In this document: positions 37,841 through 46,179 of the stretch, piece after piece
How positions within the stretch are numbered: position 1 is the stretch's first letter
Layout: each line of letters begins with the position of its first letter
NCBI RefSeq assembly: GCF_001412535.1
Contig: NZ_CP011774.1
Coordinates: forward strand, 1,979,501-2,043,500
Direction: 5' to 3'
From: Limnohabitans sp. 63ED37-2
Lineage (GTDB): Bacteria > Pseudomonadota > Gammaproteobacteria > Burkholderiales > Burkholderiaceae_C
DNA length: 64,000 bases
Notes under the pieces: generated by a model
Database searches by the model: none
Seen by the model: the letters and a program-made list of their open reading frames with translations, nothing else
What the model was told of the DNA's origin: nothing
Made by a program: the position numbers and the translations under genes

Positions 37841-39385
37841 ATGATTAATTTAGCGGACTCTCCAATCCTCGTTTCAGGGGCCTTCTTTGCGGCAGCGGTT
37901 GAAACGCTCAAAGAGTTCAACCACTTGGGTCAGTCGGTTTTGGCCAAACACAACATCGACTCGATTGATCGAACGCTTTTTTACCCCAATCAGCTGCGCG
38001 TCGACTTGTTTGAAGCTGTTTACGAGCGGTTTGGTGATGCTGGATTGACCTGGATTGGACTGGAGTCGCCTGGGCAGTTTTTTTCACTCCAAGAACTCGA
38101 ACGTTCTCCACTGCGGCTTCGACTCAACGAGCCCGAGTTCCAGTTCGATGAGAGGCTTCACTCCAACCCTGTTGAACTGGACCGATATTTTCAAAATTTT
38201 TTGAACGCCTACTGTGAGGAAGTGAGCAAGATTCTTGTCGCTTCGACTTTGAAGGCCGATTACCCAGTAGGGCAGTTTTTACGACCACATCCATCGGGTT
38301 TTCCGCTCCATTACCTCATTCAACTCAATTCCAAATTAGCCAAGACTTATTCGCTCTGGTCACGAGGCACCGTTCAGTACAACTTGCGCCTACACTTACC
38401 CGATGGTTGGGACTTTCAATTAACACTCAACAAAGAACTGACCCACGAGTTGGTGTCTCATTCAGAGTATTTCTTTGACTTGGTGATCATGCCAATGGCG
38501 CCTGATCAAAATCGGGCCTATTGCGTATTGAAGGATCGGCTCGAATGCAGAGAGGCTCTTCTGAAAGCAGCCTTGGACCAAACCTTCAAGCAAGAACAAG
38601 CACTCAAACGAGTCCATGACAAAACCATGGAATCCATTCGTTATGCGGCAGCCGTTCAACTCAATCAATTGCCCAAAGTGAGCCCAAAGCACGGATTCAA
38701 AGACTTTGCAGTTCTTTGGGAGCCCAAAGATATCATTGGAGGCGACACCTGGTGGCTGTCTCCTGAAGACTCGCCTGGACCGGTGACATTGGCCGTTGTA
38801 GATTGCACTGGACACGGTGTGCCAGGGGCCATGACCGCCATGTTGGTGAGCAACACCTTATCCCGATTGTTTGCTGAAGATCCGTTTTGCACTTTGGAGG
38901 CTGCAGCCGCTGGCATAGGCCAAGCCTTGGCTCAATCCTTTGGCAGTTTCGACCAAAACAGCGACGTGGCCAACGGCTGCGATTTGGTTTTGATTCAGCA
39001 GGTGCCTCAGTCTCATCAACTGCGACTGGGACTGGCGGGCATCGATGTCATGCACTACCGAAACGCCCAAAAGAAACTTGACTGGATAGAGTCACCCCGC
39101 AATGGCATCTCAGCGAAGCCCAGCGCAGACCTTCCAATGGCGATTCGTCACATCGACTATTCAGCTGGAGACCGCTTACTCATCACCACCGACGGGCTGA
39201 CCGATCAAGTGGGGGGCGGAGAAAGACTGCGTTCATTCGGTTATGGCCGAACCAACGCCCTGTTCGAGTCGAGCCAAGAAAAATCGGTCAATGAGGTCGT
39301 GGAAAGTCTGATGAACGCGATGGACACTTGGCGCGGCATTCACGAGCGCCGAGACGATGTGACGCTTGTTTGTATTGACCTCTGA
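37841..39385 (+). CDS. SpoIIE/PP2C-type protein phosphatase (SiaA-like role)
   Basis: 514 aa. The N-terminal about 250 residues form an unrecognised, probably sensory domain without membrane helices (Pseudomonas SiaA is membrane-bound with HAMP). Residues about 230-275 may be a coiled coil. The PP2C core has D302 (IGGDTWW), D321 (VVDCTGHGVPGAM), TTDGLTD near 449 and RRDDVTLV near 504. It would dephosphorylate the SiaC-like protein. A terminator follows. Confidence 0.85.
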   Translation: MINLADSPILVSGAFFAAAVETLKEFNHLGQSVLAKHNIDSIDRTLFYPNQLRVDLFEAVYERFGDAGLTWIGLESPGQFFSLQELERSPLRLRLNEPEFQFDERLHSNPVELDRYFQNFLNAYCEEVSKILVASTLKADYPVGQFLRPHPSGFPLHYLIQLNSKLAKTYSLWSRGTVQYNLRLHLPDGWDFQLTLNKELTHELVSHSEYFFDLVIMPMAPDQNRAYCVLKDRLECREALLKAALDQTFKQEQALKRVHDKTMESIRYAAAVQLNQLPKVSPKHGFKDFAVLWEPKDIIGGDTWWLSPEDSPGPVTLAVVDCTGHGVPGAMTAMLVSNTLSRLFAEDPFCTLEAAAAGIGQALAQSFGSFDQNSDVANGCDLVLIQQVPQSHQLRLGLAGIDVMHYRNAQKKLDWIESPRNGISAKPSADLPMAIRHIDYSAGDRLLITTDGLTDQVGGGERLRSFGYGRTNALFESSQEKSVNEVVESLMNAMDTWRGIHERRDDVTLVCIDL

Positions 39386-39456
39386 ATTTATTTTCTGCCA
39401 AGACTTCAAAAATTTATTTGAAGTATTTACCCCGGTCCTTGCCTCTTTCAACCCAT

Positions 39457-39493
39457 AAAAAAAGCACCTAGAGTTACCTCTAGGTGCTTTTTT
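39457..39493. terminator. Bidirectional terminator between phosphatase operon and tRNA fragment
   Basis: GCACCTAGAG (39464-39473) pairs perfectly with CTCTAGGTGC (39478-39487), TTAC loop, with A and T tracts on either side. Confidence 0.9.
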
Positions 39494-39504
39494 ATTTCAT
39501 ATTT

Positions 39505-39549
39505 TGGTGGGCGATGCAAGTTTCGAACTTGCGACCCCTGCAGTGTGAA
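39505..39549 (-). tRNA. 3' half of tRNA-Val(CAC): attachment-site remnant
   Basis: The minus strand reads anticodon loop TTCACAC, stem TGCAG, variable GGGTC, T arm GCAAG-TTCGAAA-CTTGC, acceptor ATCGCCC and ACCA. The 5' half (acceptor, D arm, 5' anticodon stem) is absent: the bases before the loop do not pair with TGCAG and no D arm follows. This is what remains after a tyrosine recombinase integrates at the anticodon loop/3' end of a tRNA gene; the complete tRNA would be expected at the other end of the island, beyond 64000. Confidence 0.8.
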
Positions 39550-39943
39550 GACTATGGCAGTTTGCCAATTTCCCTATTTAGATCAACGACTTAACCGATC
39601 AGGAGAGCCTCAAAGTAGTATAGTTGTAGTATAGTCATATACTTACAAAGTAATCATAATAATGCCTCGGTAGATACTAATAGCACATCAAGCGTAAAGA
39701 CTATTTACGCTTGAACAACCCCCGCATCTGGTTCGATACTCAAACCATGTATCGAACTTCTTACAACCAGTCTAATAAAAATAGATAGAGTTTTAGCTGT
39801 TACTTCAAAGGGGTGCAGTGTGCAGAAAACTCGACAAGAACTTTTTGAATTGGTTTGCTCAACGCCCATGACCTGCATCAATATTTATACAGTTTTAAGT
39901 TCAGCCGCAGCAAAGAATTTGCATTGAGACCTAAAATTTGAGA
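39550..39943. repeat. Island left end: 11-bp direct repeats and hairpin repeat unit 1
   Basis: No gene is supported. GTAGTATAGTT (39615-39625) and GTAGTATAGTC (39626-39636) are adjacent direct repeats 66 bp inside the attachment site and could be recombinase arm sites. AAGCGTAAA/TTTACGCTT (39690-39712) and GTTCGATAC/GTATCGAAC (39731-39757) are two perfect 9-bp hairpins; a diverged copy of the whole unit recurs at 41290-41355. Confidence 0.6.
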
Positions 39944-40279
39944 ATGCGAAAGTTATGCCTCATCATCTGCCTAAGCTTGCTCAGCAGCATGTTCCATGCT
40001 GTGGCTATGCCGGTTGAGGCACATCAAATGGAGCAAACGGATGCGGTGAATCAATCACACGCACCCCATGAGTGTGATGAAACACCAACCCCATCAATTA
40101 GCAAGCAGTGCAAACTCAATGGCCACATCTGCTGCCTCGGCATAACAGCAGCTATCGCCAACAAGGCTACCCAGAACAGTAACCCTGCTCAATTGTTCAA
40201 TGCGTTTTCTAAAACGCTGGCGTTGAACATCTTTCCAAATAGAAGATTCAAGCCTCCCAAAAAATCTCTCCAAAGCTAA
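39944..40279 (+). CDS. Small exported cysteine/histidine-containing protein, unknown
   Basis: 111 aa from ATG 39944. Sec signal (LCLIICLSLLSSMFHAVAMP), then HQMEQTD, SHAPHECDE and KLNGHICCLG, a pattern of His/Cys/Met like small metal-resistance leader or binding proteins. It is not recognised as a named family. First of three same-strand genes between the two hairpin repeats. Metal involvement is inferred from composition and the nearby mer genes. Confidence 0.55.
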   Translation: MRKLCLIICLSLLSSMFHAVAMPVEAHQMEQTDAVNQSHAPHECDETPTPSISKQCKLNGHICCLGITAAIANKATQNSNPAQLFNAFSKTLALNIFPNRRFKPPKKSLQS

Positions 40280-40324
40280 ATCGACTTGCCCATAACTGGG
40301 TTGTTAACTTTTTTGGAGAAATTT

Positions 40325-40834
40325 ATGAACATGACGCATTACATGGAGTTGCTTGCGACTAACCAACCATGGAACCTGTTGATTTTTATGGCGGTGCCAG
40401 TGATCTTGGCGGAGACCTTGGCGATTACAGAACTTTATGTTCTGTTCACAAGGCGTAATGAAGGCTGGGTTCACAGCCTCAACCGAGCTGCTGGCATTAC
40501 CGTCGGCTTGTACTTCATTGGTGTCATCATTTATTTGATGAACACGGCAGTTTTGCCCATCACAAAAGCAGGCGAATGGCGAACCATCATTGATGTGATC
40601 GCAGTTGGTAGCTACTTGATAGGCGGCTTGCCATTGATTTACATTGCTCTACAAGAGTTAGATTTGGTTAACTCCAAGGCTTCCGATGAGGACAAACGTA
40701 AAGTACATGCAGTGTGCGTGGCGTTGTTCTTAGTATTTGGCCACATTGCCATGATTGCAGGAATGCTCGATCCAGCGCTGCTTGGTTTCGGTGCTGACAC
40801 TGCTACGGATATGCCAATGATGCATAACCACTAA
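40325..40834 (+). CDS. Four-helix inner membrane protein (DUF6803-like)
   Basis: 169 aa with four hydrophobic segments: PWNLLIFMAVPVILAETLAI, ITVGLYFIGVIIYLM, VIAVGSYLIGGLPLIYIAL and VALFLVFGHIAMIAGML. It ends in a Met/His-rich tail (DMPMMHNH). ATG 40325 has GGAGA 6 nt upstream. Resembles DUF6803 proteins in my memory; no function assigned. Confidence 0.65.
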   Translation: MNMTHYMELLATNQPWNLLIFMAVPVILAETLAITELYVLFTRRNEGWVHSLNRAAGITVGLYFIGVIIYLMNTAVLPITKAGEWRTIIDVIAVGSYLIGGLPLIYIALQELDLVNSKASDEDKRKVHAVCVALFLVFGHIAMIAGMLDPALLGFGADTATDMPMMHNH

Positions 40835-40850
40835 AGGGGTAAATTCAGGT

Positions 40851-40882
40851 AAGAGCTCACTACCCCAGTGAGCTCTTTTTTT
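40851..40882 (+). terminator. Terminator after the DUF6803-like gene
   Basis: AAGAGCTCACT pairs perfectly with AGTGAGCTCTT around ACCC, then a T run on the plus strand. Confidence 0.88.
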
Positions 40883-40903
40883 ATTAATTTATGAGGGGCT
40901 TAT

Positions 40904-41254
40904 ATGCAGTGGCTATTTACCAAGTACTTGATATCAGCAGGCGTCGTTGTCGTGATTTCTGAAGTAGCAAAGCGCAGTGGGAAGCTGGGTGGCCTTATGG
41001 CAGCGCTACCTTTAATCACTCTGCTTTCTATGGTTTGGATGTACATCGAGCAAGCCCCTGAAGCAAAGATTGCAGAACAAGCATTTTTTACCTTCTGGTA
41101 CGTCATACCAACACTGCCTATGTTTTTGGTTTTCCCATTTCTGTTGGCGCGATTTGGATTTTGGTTATCAATGGGGATCGGCGCAGCACTTACGATTACT
41201 TGCTTTTTCGTCTTCAGCCTTGTTCTTAGACAGTTTGGAATCGAGTTGTTGTAA
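40904..41254 (+). CDS. DUF3147-family membrane protein
   Basis: 116 aa with four hydrophobic stretches. KYLISAGVVVVISEVAKRSG and LGGLMAALPLITLLSMVW match the DUF3147 family of small inner-membrane proteins. ATG 40904 has GAGGGGC upstream. Function unknown. Confidence 0.8.
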   Translation: MQWLFTKYLISAGVVVVISEVAKRSGKLGGLMAALPLITLLSMVWMYIEQAPEAKIAEQAFFTFWYVIPTLPMFLVFPFLLARFGFWLSMGIGAALTITCFFVFSLVLRQFGIELL

Positions 41255-41289
41255 CAGGCTCCTGAAATAATCACCGCGCTTTCAATGCA

Positions 41290-41355
41290 AGTAAAGACTC
41301 TTTACGCTTGACAACGCGGCGCATCTGGTTCGATATTCATTTCAGAAATCGAACC
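41290..41355. repeat. Hairpin repeat unit 2
   Basis: Diverged direct copy of 39690-39757: shared TTTACGCTTG and GCATCTGGTTCGAT blocks. GTAAA/TTTAC and GGTTCGAT/ATCGAACC hairpins are kept although the loops differ in sequence and length. The two units bracket three small genes. Confidence 0.6.
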
Positions 41356-41395
41356 GCCAATCTTCTTAACCCAAACTTAGTCGGTTTTAAACCCA

Positions 41396-42562
41396 CTAGA
41401 TGCGAGGGACTGATTCCCAGTCGGTTGTATAGCTTGGGGACTTGCGCTCCTGCCTCATTTGCCAACCTTTATGCGCGCCTTGCGTAGAGACTTTCACGGT
41501 ACCTCGGCCAAACTTTTTGTTCAATCCGTCAAGAGCTTCCATTAATTTCGTATCCGTTGCCTGCGCTGGTTCTAACCAATCAGACTGGTACTGCCCCACT
41601 GGGGAAATTTCTCCCAGCATGATTCCAGCTTTTTTGTACTCGTATTCAGGCTTGAACAGTCGCTCAACAAGATAATCTGCCCAGCGATTAACTACCAAGC
41701 TGTCGTTTGTTGGCTGCGGCAATGGCAATGTGAAGCAAGGGTTGTATTGAGGTAAGTCTCTTCTGAATCGATTGGTATGCAACGAGACCTGTATCAATGA
41801 TGCGTGAGAGCCTTGAGCTCGCAGCTTTACACAAGCGTTAGCTACAAAAGTGCTCATGGCATCTTTTACTACAGCAACATCTTTGACCATCTGCCCGAAA
41901 GAACGACTGCTGACTATTTGTTTTTTATTTGGAGTGATTTCTTGAAAATCAATACAAGAAACGCCTTGAAGTTCACGTTGTGTTTTCTCCATCACAACAC
42001 CAAACTCGGCCCTGAGAGTACTGGTATGTGCCACTCTTAGATCTTGAACTGTGTTGATACCGTGTTCAGCCAATCGAGCAGATAGCCTGCGCCCTACACC
42101 CCACACCTCACTCACATCGAGCTTACTTAGCAATCTAACTTTCTGATTCTCAGTGAGATCGTTGTAATTGAAAACGCCCTTAGACCTTGGATGTTTCTTA
42201 GCTACATGGTTTGCCAGCTTTGCAAGTGTCTTGGTTGGACCAATGCCTACGCACACTGGTATGCCTGTCCACTTTATTACTCTGTCTCTCATGGCGTAGC
42301 TGACATCCCTCAACCTGGGCATGCCAGTTAGGTCTACGAAGCATTCATCTATCGAGTAAACCTCATGACGTGGAGAATAGTCGCTCAAGATAGACATGAC
42401 ACGGTTAGACATGTCCGCATACAAAGCGTAGTTGGAACTCAACGCCAAGATCCCATGCTCCTCCGCCAGCTCTTTGCATTCAAACCAAGGTTGCCCCATC
42501 TTGATTCCAAGTGCCTTTGCATCATTTGAACGTGACACAGCACAGCCATCGTTATTTCTGAA
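41396..42562 (-). pseudogene. umuC-like DNA polymerase V subunit, 5' truncated
   Basis: Y-family polymerase frame with SIDECFVDLTG (second metal acidic pair), GIGPTKTLAKLANH, EVWGVGRRLSARL and C-terminal KAGIMLGEISP. In-frame family sequence can be traced upstream to NNDGCAVSRS at about 42556, then a stop at 42575-42577. The first about 31 residues, including the catalytic Asp of the DxNxFYASCE motif, are missing. A GTG at 42538 could start a 380-aa product, but it would lack that metal ligand. No umuD is seen. Confidence 0.85.
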
Positions 42563-42636
42563 TGACCCTAACTGTTAGTAGGCTATATACGCCTATGCTC
42601 TATCGTCAATTTGACGACTAACAATTTTTGCAGGAA

Positions 42637-43032
42637 TTAAGTGCCAGCCAAAGTGTCAATGATGGGGCATGGTCCAGATTCGACTCCGTTTTCGCAGCGC
42701 TTAGACAAGTCAGTAAGGGTCTTCTTCATGCGGCGCAGGTCAGCAATGCGGGCATCAATCTCCTTGATCTTGTGCTCAGCCAGCTCCTTGGTTTCGCAAC
42801 AGTTTTTTGCTTCTTCAAAGCTAAGAAGACTGCTGGTCTCATCCAACGTGAATCCTAACGTTTGTGCGCGCTTGATGAATTTGACTCGCCGGACAACCGC
42901 TTCGCCATACTTGCGCTGCCCGCCCTGCGGGAGTAGGGGCTCAGCAATCAGACCAATGCGCTGGTAATAGCGGATCGTGTCGATCTTTACGCCTGCCGCG
43001 TTGGCAGCTCGGCCAATTGTCATGTCGTTCAT
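42637..43032 (-). CDS. merR: Mercury-type MerR regulator
   Basis: 131 aa. Winged helix with TIGRAANAAGVKIDTIRYYQ, dimer helix, and the Hg(II)-binding cysteine set: C78/C79 (AKNCCETK), C113 and C122 (KRCENGVESGPCPII), matching the three-cysteine trigonal site of MerR. Divergent from merT with a MerR-type operator in between. Confidence 0.9.
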   Translation of the reverse strand: MNDMTIGRAANAAGVKIDTIRYYQRIGLIAEPLLPQGGQRKYGEAVVRRVKFIKRAQTLGFTLDETSSLLSFEEAKNCCETKELAEHKIKEIDARIADLRRMKKTLTDLSKRCENGVESGPCPIIDTLAGT

Positions 43033-43050
43033 GGCATTTCCAAATAGTGC

Positions 43051-43082
43051 TTGACTCTGGACTCTAGTCCAGACTTTACATT
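43051..43082 (+). promoter_or_regulatory. MerR-type operator/promoter of merTP
   Basis: TTGACT (43051-43056), dyad CTGGACT-CT-AGTCCAG (43057-43072) and -10 TTACAT or TACATT giving an over-long 19-20 bp spacer, as expected for a promoter that needs MerR to realign it. Confidence 0.8.
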
Positions 43083-43116
43083 AGCCTATCCCTTGTTGGG
43101 TTGGAAGGATTTGTGC

Positions 43117-43458
43117 ATGGACATTAAAGTCAAATCTTCAATGGTCGCAGCTGCGCTGGCAGCCGTTGGCGCTTCTGCGTGTTGCGCTGGACCTCTCATC
43201 CTTTTGTCGCTCGGCATTGGCGGGGCCTGGATTGGCAACCTGACCGCGCTCGAGCCCTACCGACCCATCTTCGTGGCCTTGGTCGCGGTGTTCATGGTCA
43301 TGGCTTGGCGACGGCTTTACCGCGAGCCGACGTGCGCTCCCGGAGATGTCTGCGCCATCCCTGAGGTGGCCGCGCGGCAACGAACCATCTTTTGGGTCGT
43401 GTTGGCAATGGTCTGCCTCATGGCGGCATCACCCTGGCTTCTTCCCTTCATCTTTTAA
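43117..43458 (+). CDS. merT: Mercuric transport protein MerT
   Basis: 113 aa, three membrane helices. C22-C23 in the first helix (SACCAGPLI) and C73/C79 in the cytoplasmic loop (PTCAPGDVC) are the Hg(II) relay cysteines. ATG 43117 gives the family start MDIKVKSS. First gene after the MerR-controlled promoter. Confidence 0.92.
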   Translation: MDIKVKSSMVAAALAAVGASACCAGPLILLSLGIGGAWIGNLTALEPYRPIFVALVAVFMVMAWRRLYREPTCAPGDVCAIPEVAARQRTIFWVVLAMVCLMAASPWLLPFIF

Positions 43459-43468
43459 GGACACCACC

Positions 43469-43750
43469 ATGCGTTCATATCTTTTGGCCCTCTCGATTTT
43501 CCTTTCAATCAACGCTTTCGCTGGAACGCCAAAGACAGTCACCCTCGACGTAAAGAACATGACTTGTGAGCTTTGTCCCGTGACGGTCAAGAAGGCTTTG
43601 GAGAAGACGCCTGGCGTCGCAAAAGCCCAAATCGACTTCGCGAAGAAGACCGCAACCGTCACCTTTGACCCCGATGTCGCCACCGTGGCGGCTTTGGCCC
43701 AGGCCACAACCAATGCTGGATACCCCTCCACTGCGCGGGAGGTCAAGTGA
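43469..43750 (+). CDS. merP: Periplasmic mercury-binding protein MerP
   Basis: 93 aa with a signal peptide ending near AFAGTP and an HMA domain with MTCELC (C33, C36). Passes Hg(II) to MerT. It lies 10 bp after merT. Its TGA overlaps the next gene. Confidence 0.92.
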   Translation: MRSYLLALSIFLSINAFAGTPKTVTLDVKNMTCELCPVTVKKALEKTPGVAKAQIDFAKKTATVTFDPDVATVAALAQATTNAGYPSTAREVK

Positions 43751-43968
43751 GCAACCCGATTCAAACCGCATCGACCTTGACATGTCCCGAATGCGGCCAT
43801 GCCATCAAGCTTGAGATGCCGACGGACGCCTGTCAGTTCTTTTACGAATGCGAAGAATGCAAGACCGTGATGCGCCCACTGCCGGGAGACTGCTGTGTTT
43901 TTTGCAGTTATGGAGATGTGAAGTGCCCGCCCATCCAAGCGCAATCGTCCTGCTGCGCTACTAGATAG
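43747..43968 (+). CDS. Cysteine-rich GDCC-motif protein of mer clusters
   Basis: 73 aa starting GTG in the merP stop overlap. CPECGH near the N-terminus, CEECKT in the middle, and GDCCVFCSYGDVKCPPIQ near the C-terminus, ending SSCCATR. Small cytoplasmic Cys-rich proteins of this type occur in betaproteobacterial mer operons. Metal binding is likely, exact role unknown. In place of the expected merA next, a umuC remnant and an IS follow. Confidence 0.8.
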   Translation: MSNPIQTASTLTCPECGHAIKLEMPTDACQFFYECEECKTVMRPLPGDCCVFCSYGDVKCPPIQAQSSCCATR

Positions 43969-43969
43969 T

Positions 43970-44469
43970 CTAGGCTCGCGCCACAGGCATGTCACTAAAT
44001 TTGGTGGTGTATTGAGGCGTAAGTCTTTCTTGCCTCATCGACCAGTCGCGGTGCGCACCCACGCCGACAGCGCTTCCTACATGGATGGCACCGCGTCCAA
44101 ACCGATCATTGATGGCATCCATTGCGGCCATCAATCTTCCGCGATCCCGTGTTTCAGGCGCACCGAAGTCAAACTCGCCTTGTGAGACGTTGTCCGGCAT
44201 CAAGTCCAGCAGCATGACTCCTGCCTTGGAGAGTTTGAATCCCGGTTTGTAAATCTGGGTGACTCCCATTACAGCGGCCTGAACCAGATGCCTCGTGTCC
44301 GCCGTCGGACGGCGCAGCGGTATGACTATGCTTTTGGAGAAGTGTGGCCCCTGTCGGAAGGGGGACGTGTGGGCGAACACCAGTATCTGACCAGCCAAGA
44401 AGGATTGACGCCGCAGCTTGGCTGCCGCACGGCTGGTGAACTCGCTCACCGCCTCGATGAGAGGCTTAA
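43970..44469 (-). pseudogene. umuC-like C-terminal remnant cut by an IS5-family element
   Basis: The frame reads KPLIEAVSEFTSRAAAKLRR, FVFAHTSPF-like segment, LSKAGVMLLDLMPDN and QERLTPQYTTKFSDM, the C-terminal third of UmuC. It begins exactly at the IS boundary (44469/44470) and no matching 5' part is found on the far side of the IS, so a deletion or rearrangement followed insertion. It is distinct from the umuC-like gene at 41396. Confidence 0.85.
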
Positions 44470-45640
44470 GGCTACGCTGAACAAGTAGCCGATTTGAGCG
44501 ATCCGCTGCCCAATGGGTCGCTGACGCGGGGAAGCCTCGCGGTTTGACCGCGTTCCCCGGCCATACCGGCCGTGCTTGCGCACTTGGAGTGCGCAACGGG
44601 CGCACTCATGCCGCGAGGCGCTGCCGCGCCAGGTAGATGTTGGCCAGACCCAGCACCACGAACGAACGTGTGGCGTTCTTGGCAAGGCCTCGGTAGCGCA
44701 CCTTGGCAAAGCCCCAGAGCCGCTTCACCACGGCAAAGACGTGTTCGACTCGGGCGCGGACCTTGGACTTGTTGTGATTCTTCGAGCGCTCGACCTCGTC
44801 GATCTCGCCATCCCTGCGCACGCGCTGGTTGGTGAAGTCCTTGGCCTGGGGCGCCTTCGATTCGATCAACGCCCTCTGGCTGGCGTAGGCGCTGTCGCCG
44901 TATACACGCTGCTCGTTCCCGTGCAACAGCTCGGGCAATGGATGTTTGTCATGCACGTTGGCTGCCGTGACCACAGCGCTGTGCGCCAGCCCAGTGCGGC
45001 TGTCCACGCCGATGTGCATCTTCATGCCGAAGTACCACTGCTGGCCTTTGCGGGTCTGGTGCATCTCCGGGTCGCGCTGTTTGTCGGCGTTCTTGGTCGA
45101 GCTGGGCGCGCCGATGATGGTGGCATCCACGATGGTGCCGGTGCCCACCTTCATGCCTCGGGCCTGCAGCACCTCCCCCACCTTGGCAAACAAGGCCTCG
45201 CCCAGCTTGTGCTTCTCCAGCAGGCGGCGAAACTTCAGCAGCGTGGTCCCGTCAGGCACACGTTCACGCCCCAGATCAATGCCTACAAAGCGGCGCAGCG
45301 CCGTGCTGTCGAGCAGAGCCTCCTCGCAGGCCTCATCAGCCAGGTTGAACCAGTGCTGCACGAAGTACATCCGCAGCATGCGTTCCAGTCCGATCGGTGG
45401 GCGCCCGTTGCCGGCCTTGGGGTAGTGCGGTTCGATGACCGAGCACAACTCCTGCCACGGCACGATCTGCTCCATCGTCGCCAGGAATGTGTCCCGCTTG
45501 GTGAGCTTGCGGTATTGCTCGTAGCCGTCGCCTTGATCGGCTGCCATCGCCAGGGTTTGCTGTTTCAGCTTCACCTTCGTGTCTCTGGTGTCTCGATACA
45601 TGCAAACCTCGCGCCACCTCTCAACTTGTTCAGCGTAGCC
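44470..45640 (-). mobile_element. IS5-family insertion sequence (about 1.17 kb)
   Basis: Terminal inverted repeats GGCTACGCTGAACAAGT (44470-44486) and its exact complement (45624-45640). Flanks read TTAA on the left and TTAG on the right, which fits the YTAR target preference of IS5 elements but is not a perfect duplication, in line with later rearrangement. Confidence 0.85.
44606..45601 (-). CDS. IS5-family transposase
   Basis: 331 aa. DDE residues D159 (TIVDATII), D236 (VYGDSAYA) and E286 (RARVEHVFA). GRPPIGLERMLRMYFVQHW is the conserved N-terminal segment. The frame is intact. Confidence 0.93.
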   Translation of the reverse strand: MYRDTRDTKVKLKQQTLAMAADQGDGYEQYRKLTKRDTFLATMEQIVPWQELCSVIEPHYPKAGNGRPPIGLERMLRMYFVQHWFNLADEACEEALLDSTALRRFVGIDLGRERVPDGTTLLKFRRLLEKHKLGEALFAKVGEVLQARGMKVGTGTIVDATIIGAPSSTKNADKQRDPEMHQTRKGQQWYFGMKMHIGVDSRTGLAHSAVVTAANVHDKHPLPELLHGNEQRVYGDSAYASQRALIESKAPQAKDFTNQRVRRDGEIDEVERSKNHNKSKVRARVEHVFAVVKRLWGFAKVRYRGLAKNATRSFVVLGLANIYLARQRLAA

Positions 45641-45831
45641 TTAGGCCGGCGAGAAGTTCCCGGCGGTTGTGATGATGGGGGCTGGCTGGATGGTGGTCCC
45701 CGACATCAAACCAGGCAAGTGATGGTGAGTGGCTGACCCGCCCTGGGTCAGCCACTCAGTCGGGATCGCTGTTTGCAGGTGATCCCGTCCCTTTTGTCAG
45801 TTGGCGCAGCAGCGCTGTGGCCAACCAGCCA

Positions 45832-46179
45832 TCACTTTGATCCACCCGAAGCCTTGGCCACGTAGGCCGCCAGGGCGGCAATTTGCGCATCACTGAGTTT
45901 GCCGTTGTAGGACGGCATCTGCCCAATGCCGTTGCGCAGCGCGGTGGCCACGCGCTTGGCATCGGGCTTGAGCTCGTCCAGGCTGGGGCCCACGGCGCCT
46001 TCGGCTCCCGCGTCCTTGAGCGCATGGCACAGGGCGCAGGCAGGCACCGCGCCTTGGCCGAACAACACCTTGCCTTGTTGAAGTTGCGCGGCATCGTCGG
46101 CGGCGTGCACGGGCAGCACTGTGAATGCCAACGACCACAGGGCAGCGACCAACGCGTGTTTTTGGATTGTGCGCTTCAT
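45832..46179 (-). CDS. c-type cytochrome, probable sulfite dehydrogenase partner
   Basis: 115 aa with Sec signal (ALWSLAFTVLPVHAAD) and one heme site CALCH at 48-52; the likely axial Met is in IGQMPSYNG. The ATG overlaps the stop of the molybdoenzyme gene upstream, matching the SorAB arrangement in which the cytochrome accepts electrons from the molybdenum centre in the periplasm. Confidence 0.85.
   Translation of the reverse strand: MKRTIQKHALVAALWSLAFTVLPVHAADDAAQLQQGKVLFGQGAVPACALCHALKDAGAEGAVGPSLDELKPDAKRVATALRNGIGQMPSYNGKLSDAQIAALAAYVAKASGGSK

Noticed and set aside
45756..46094. 112-codon minus-strand frame overlapping the cytochrome c gene
   Set aside because: Out of frame with CALCH, which is the real coding signal; it is a shadow.
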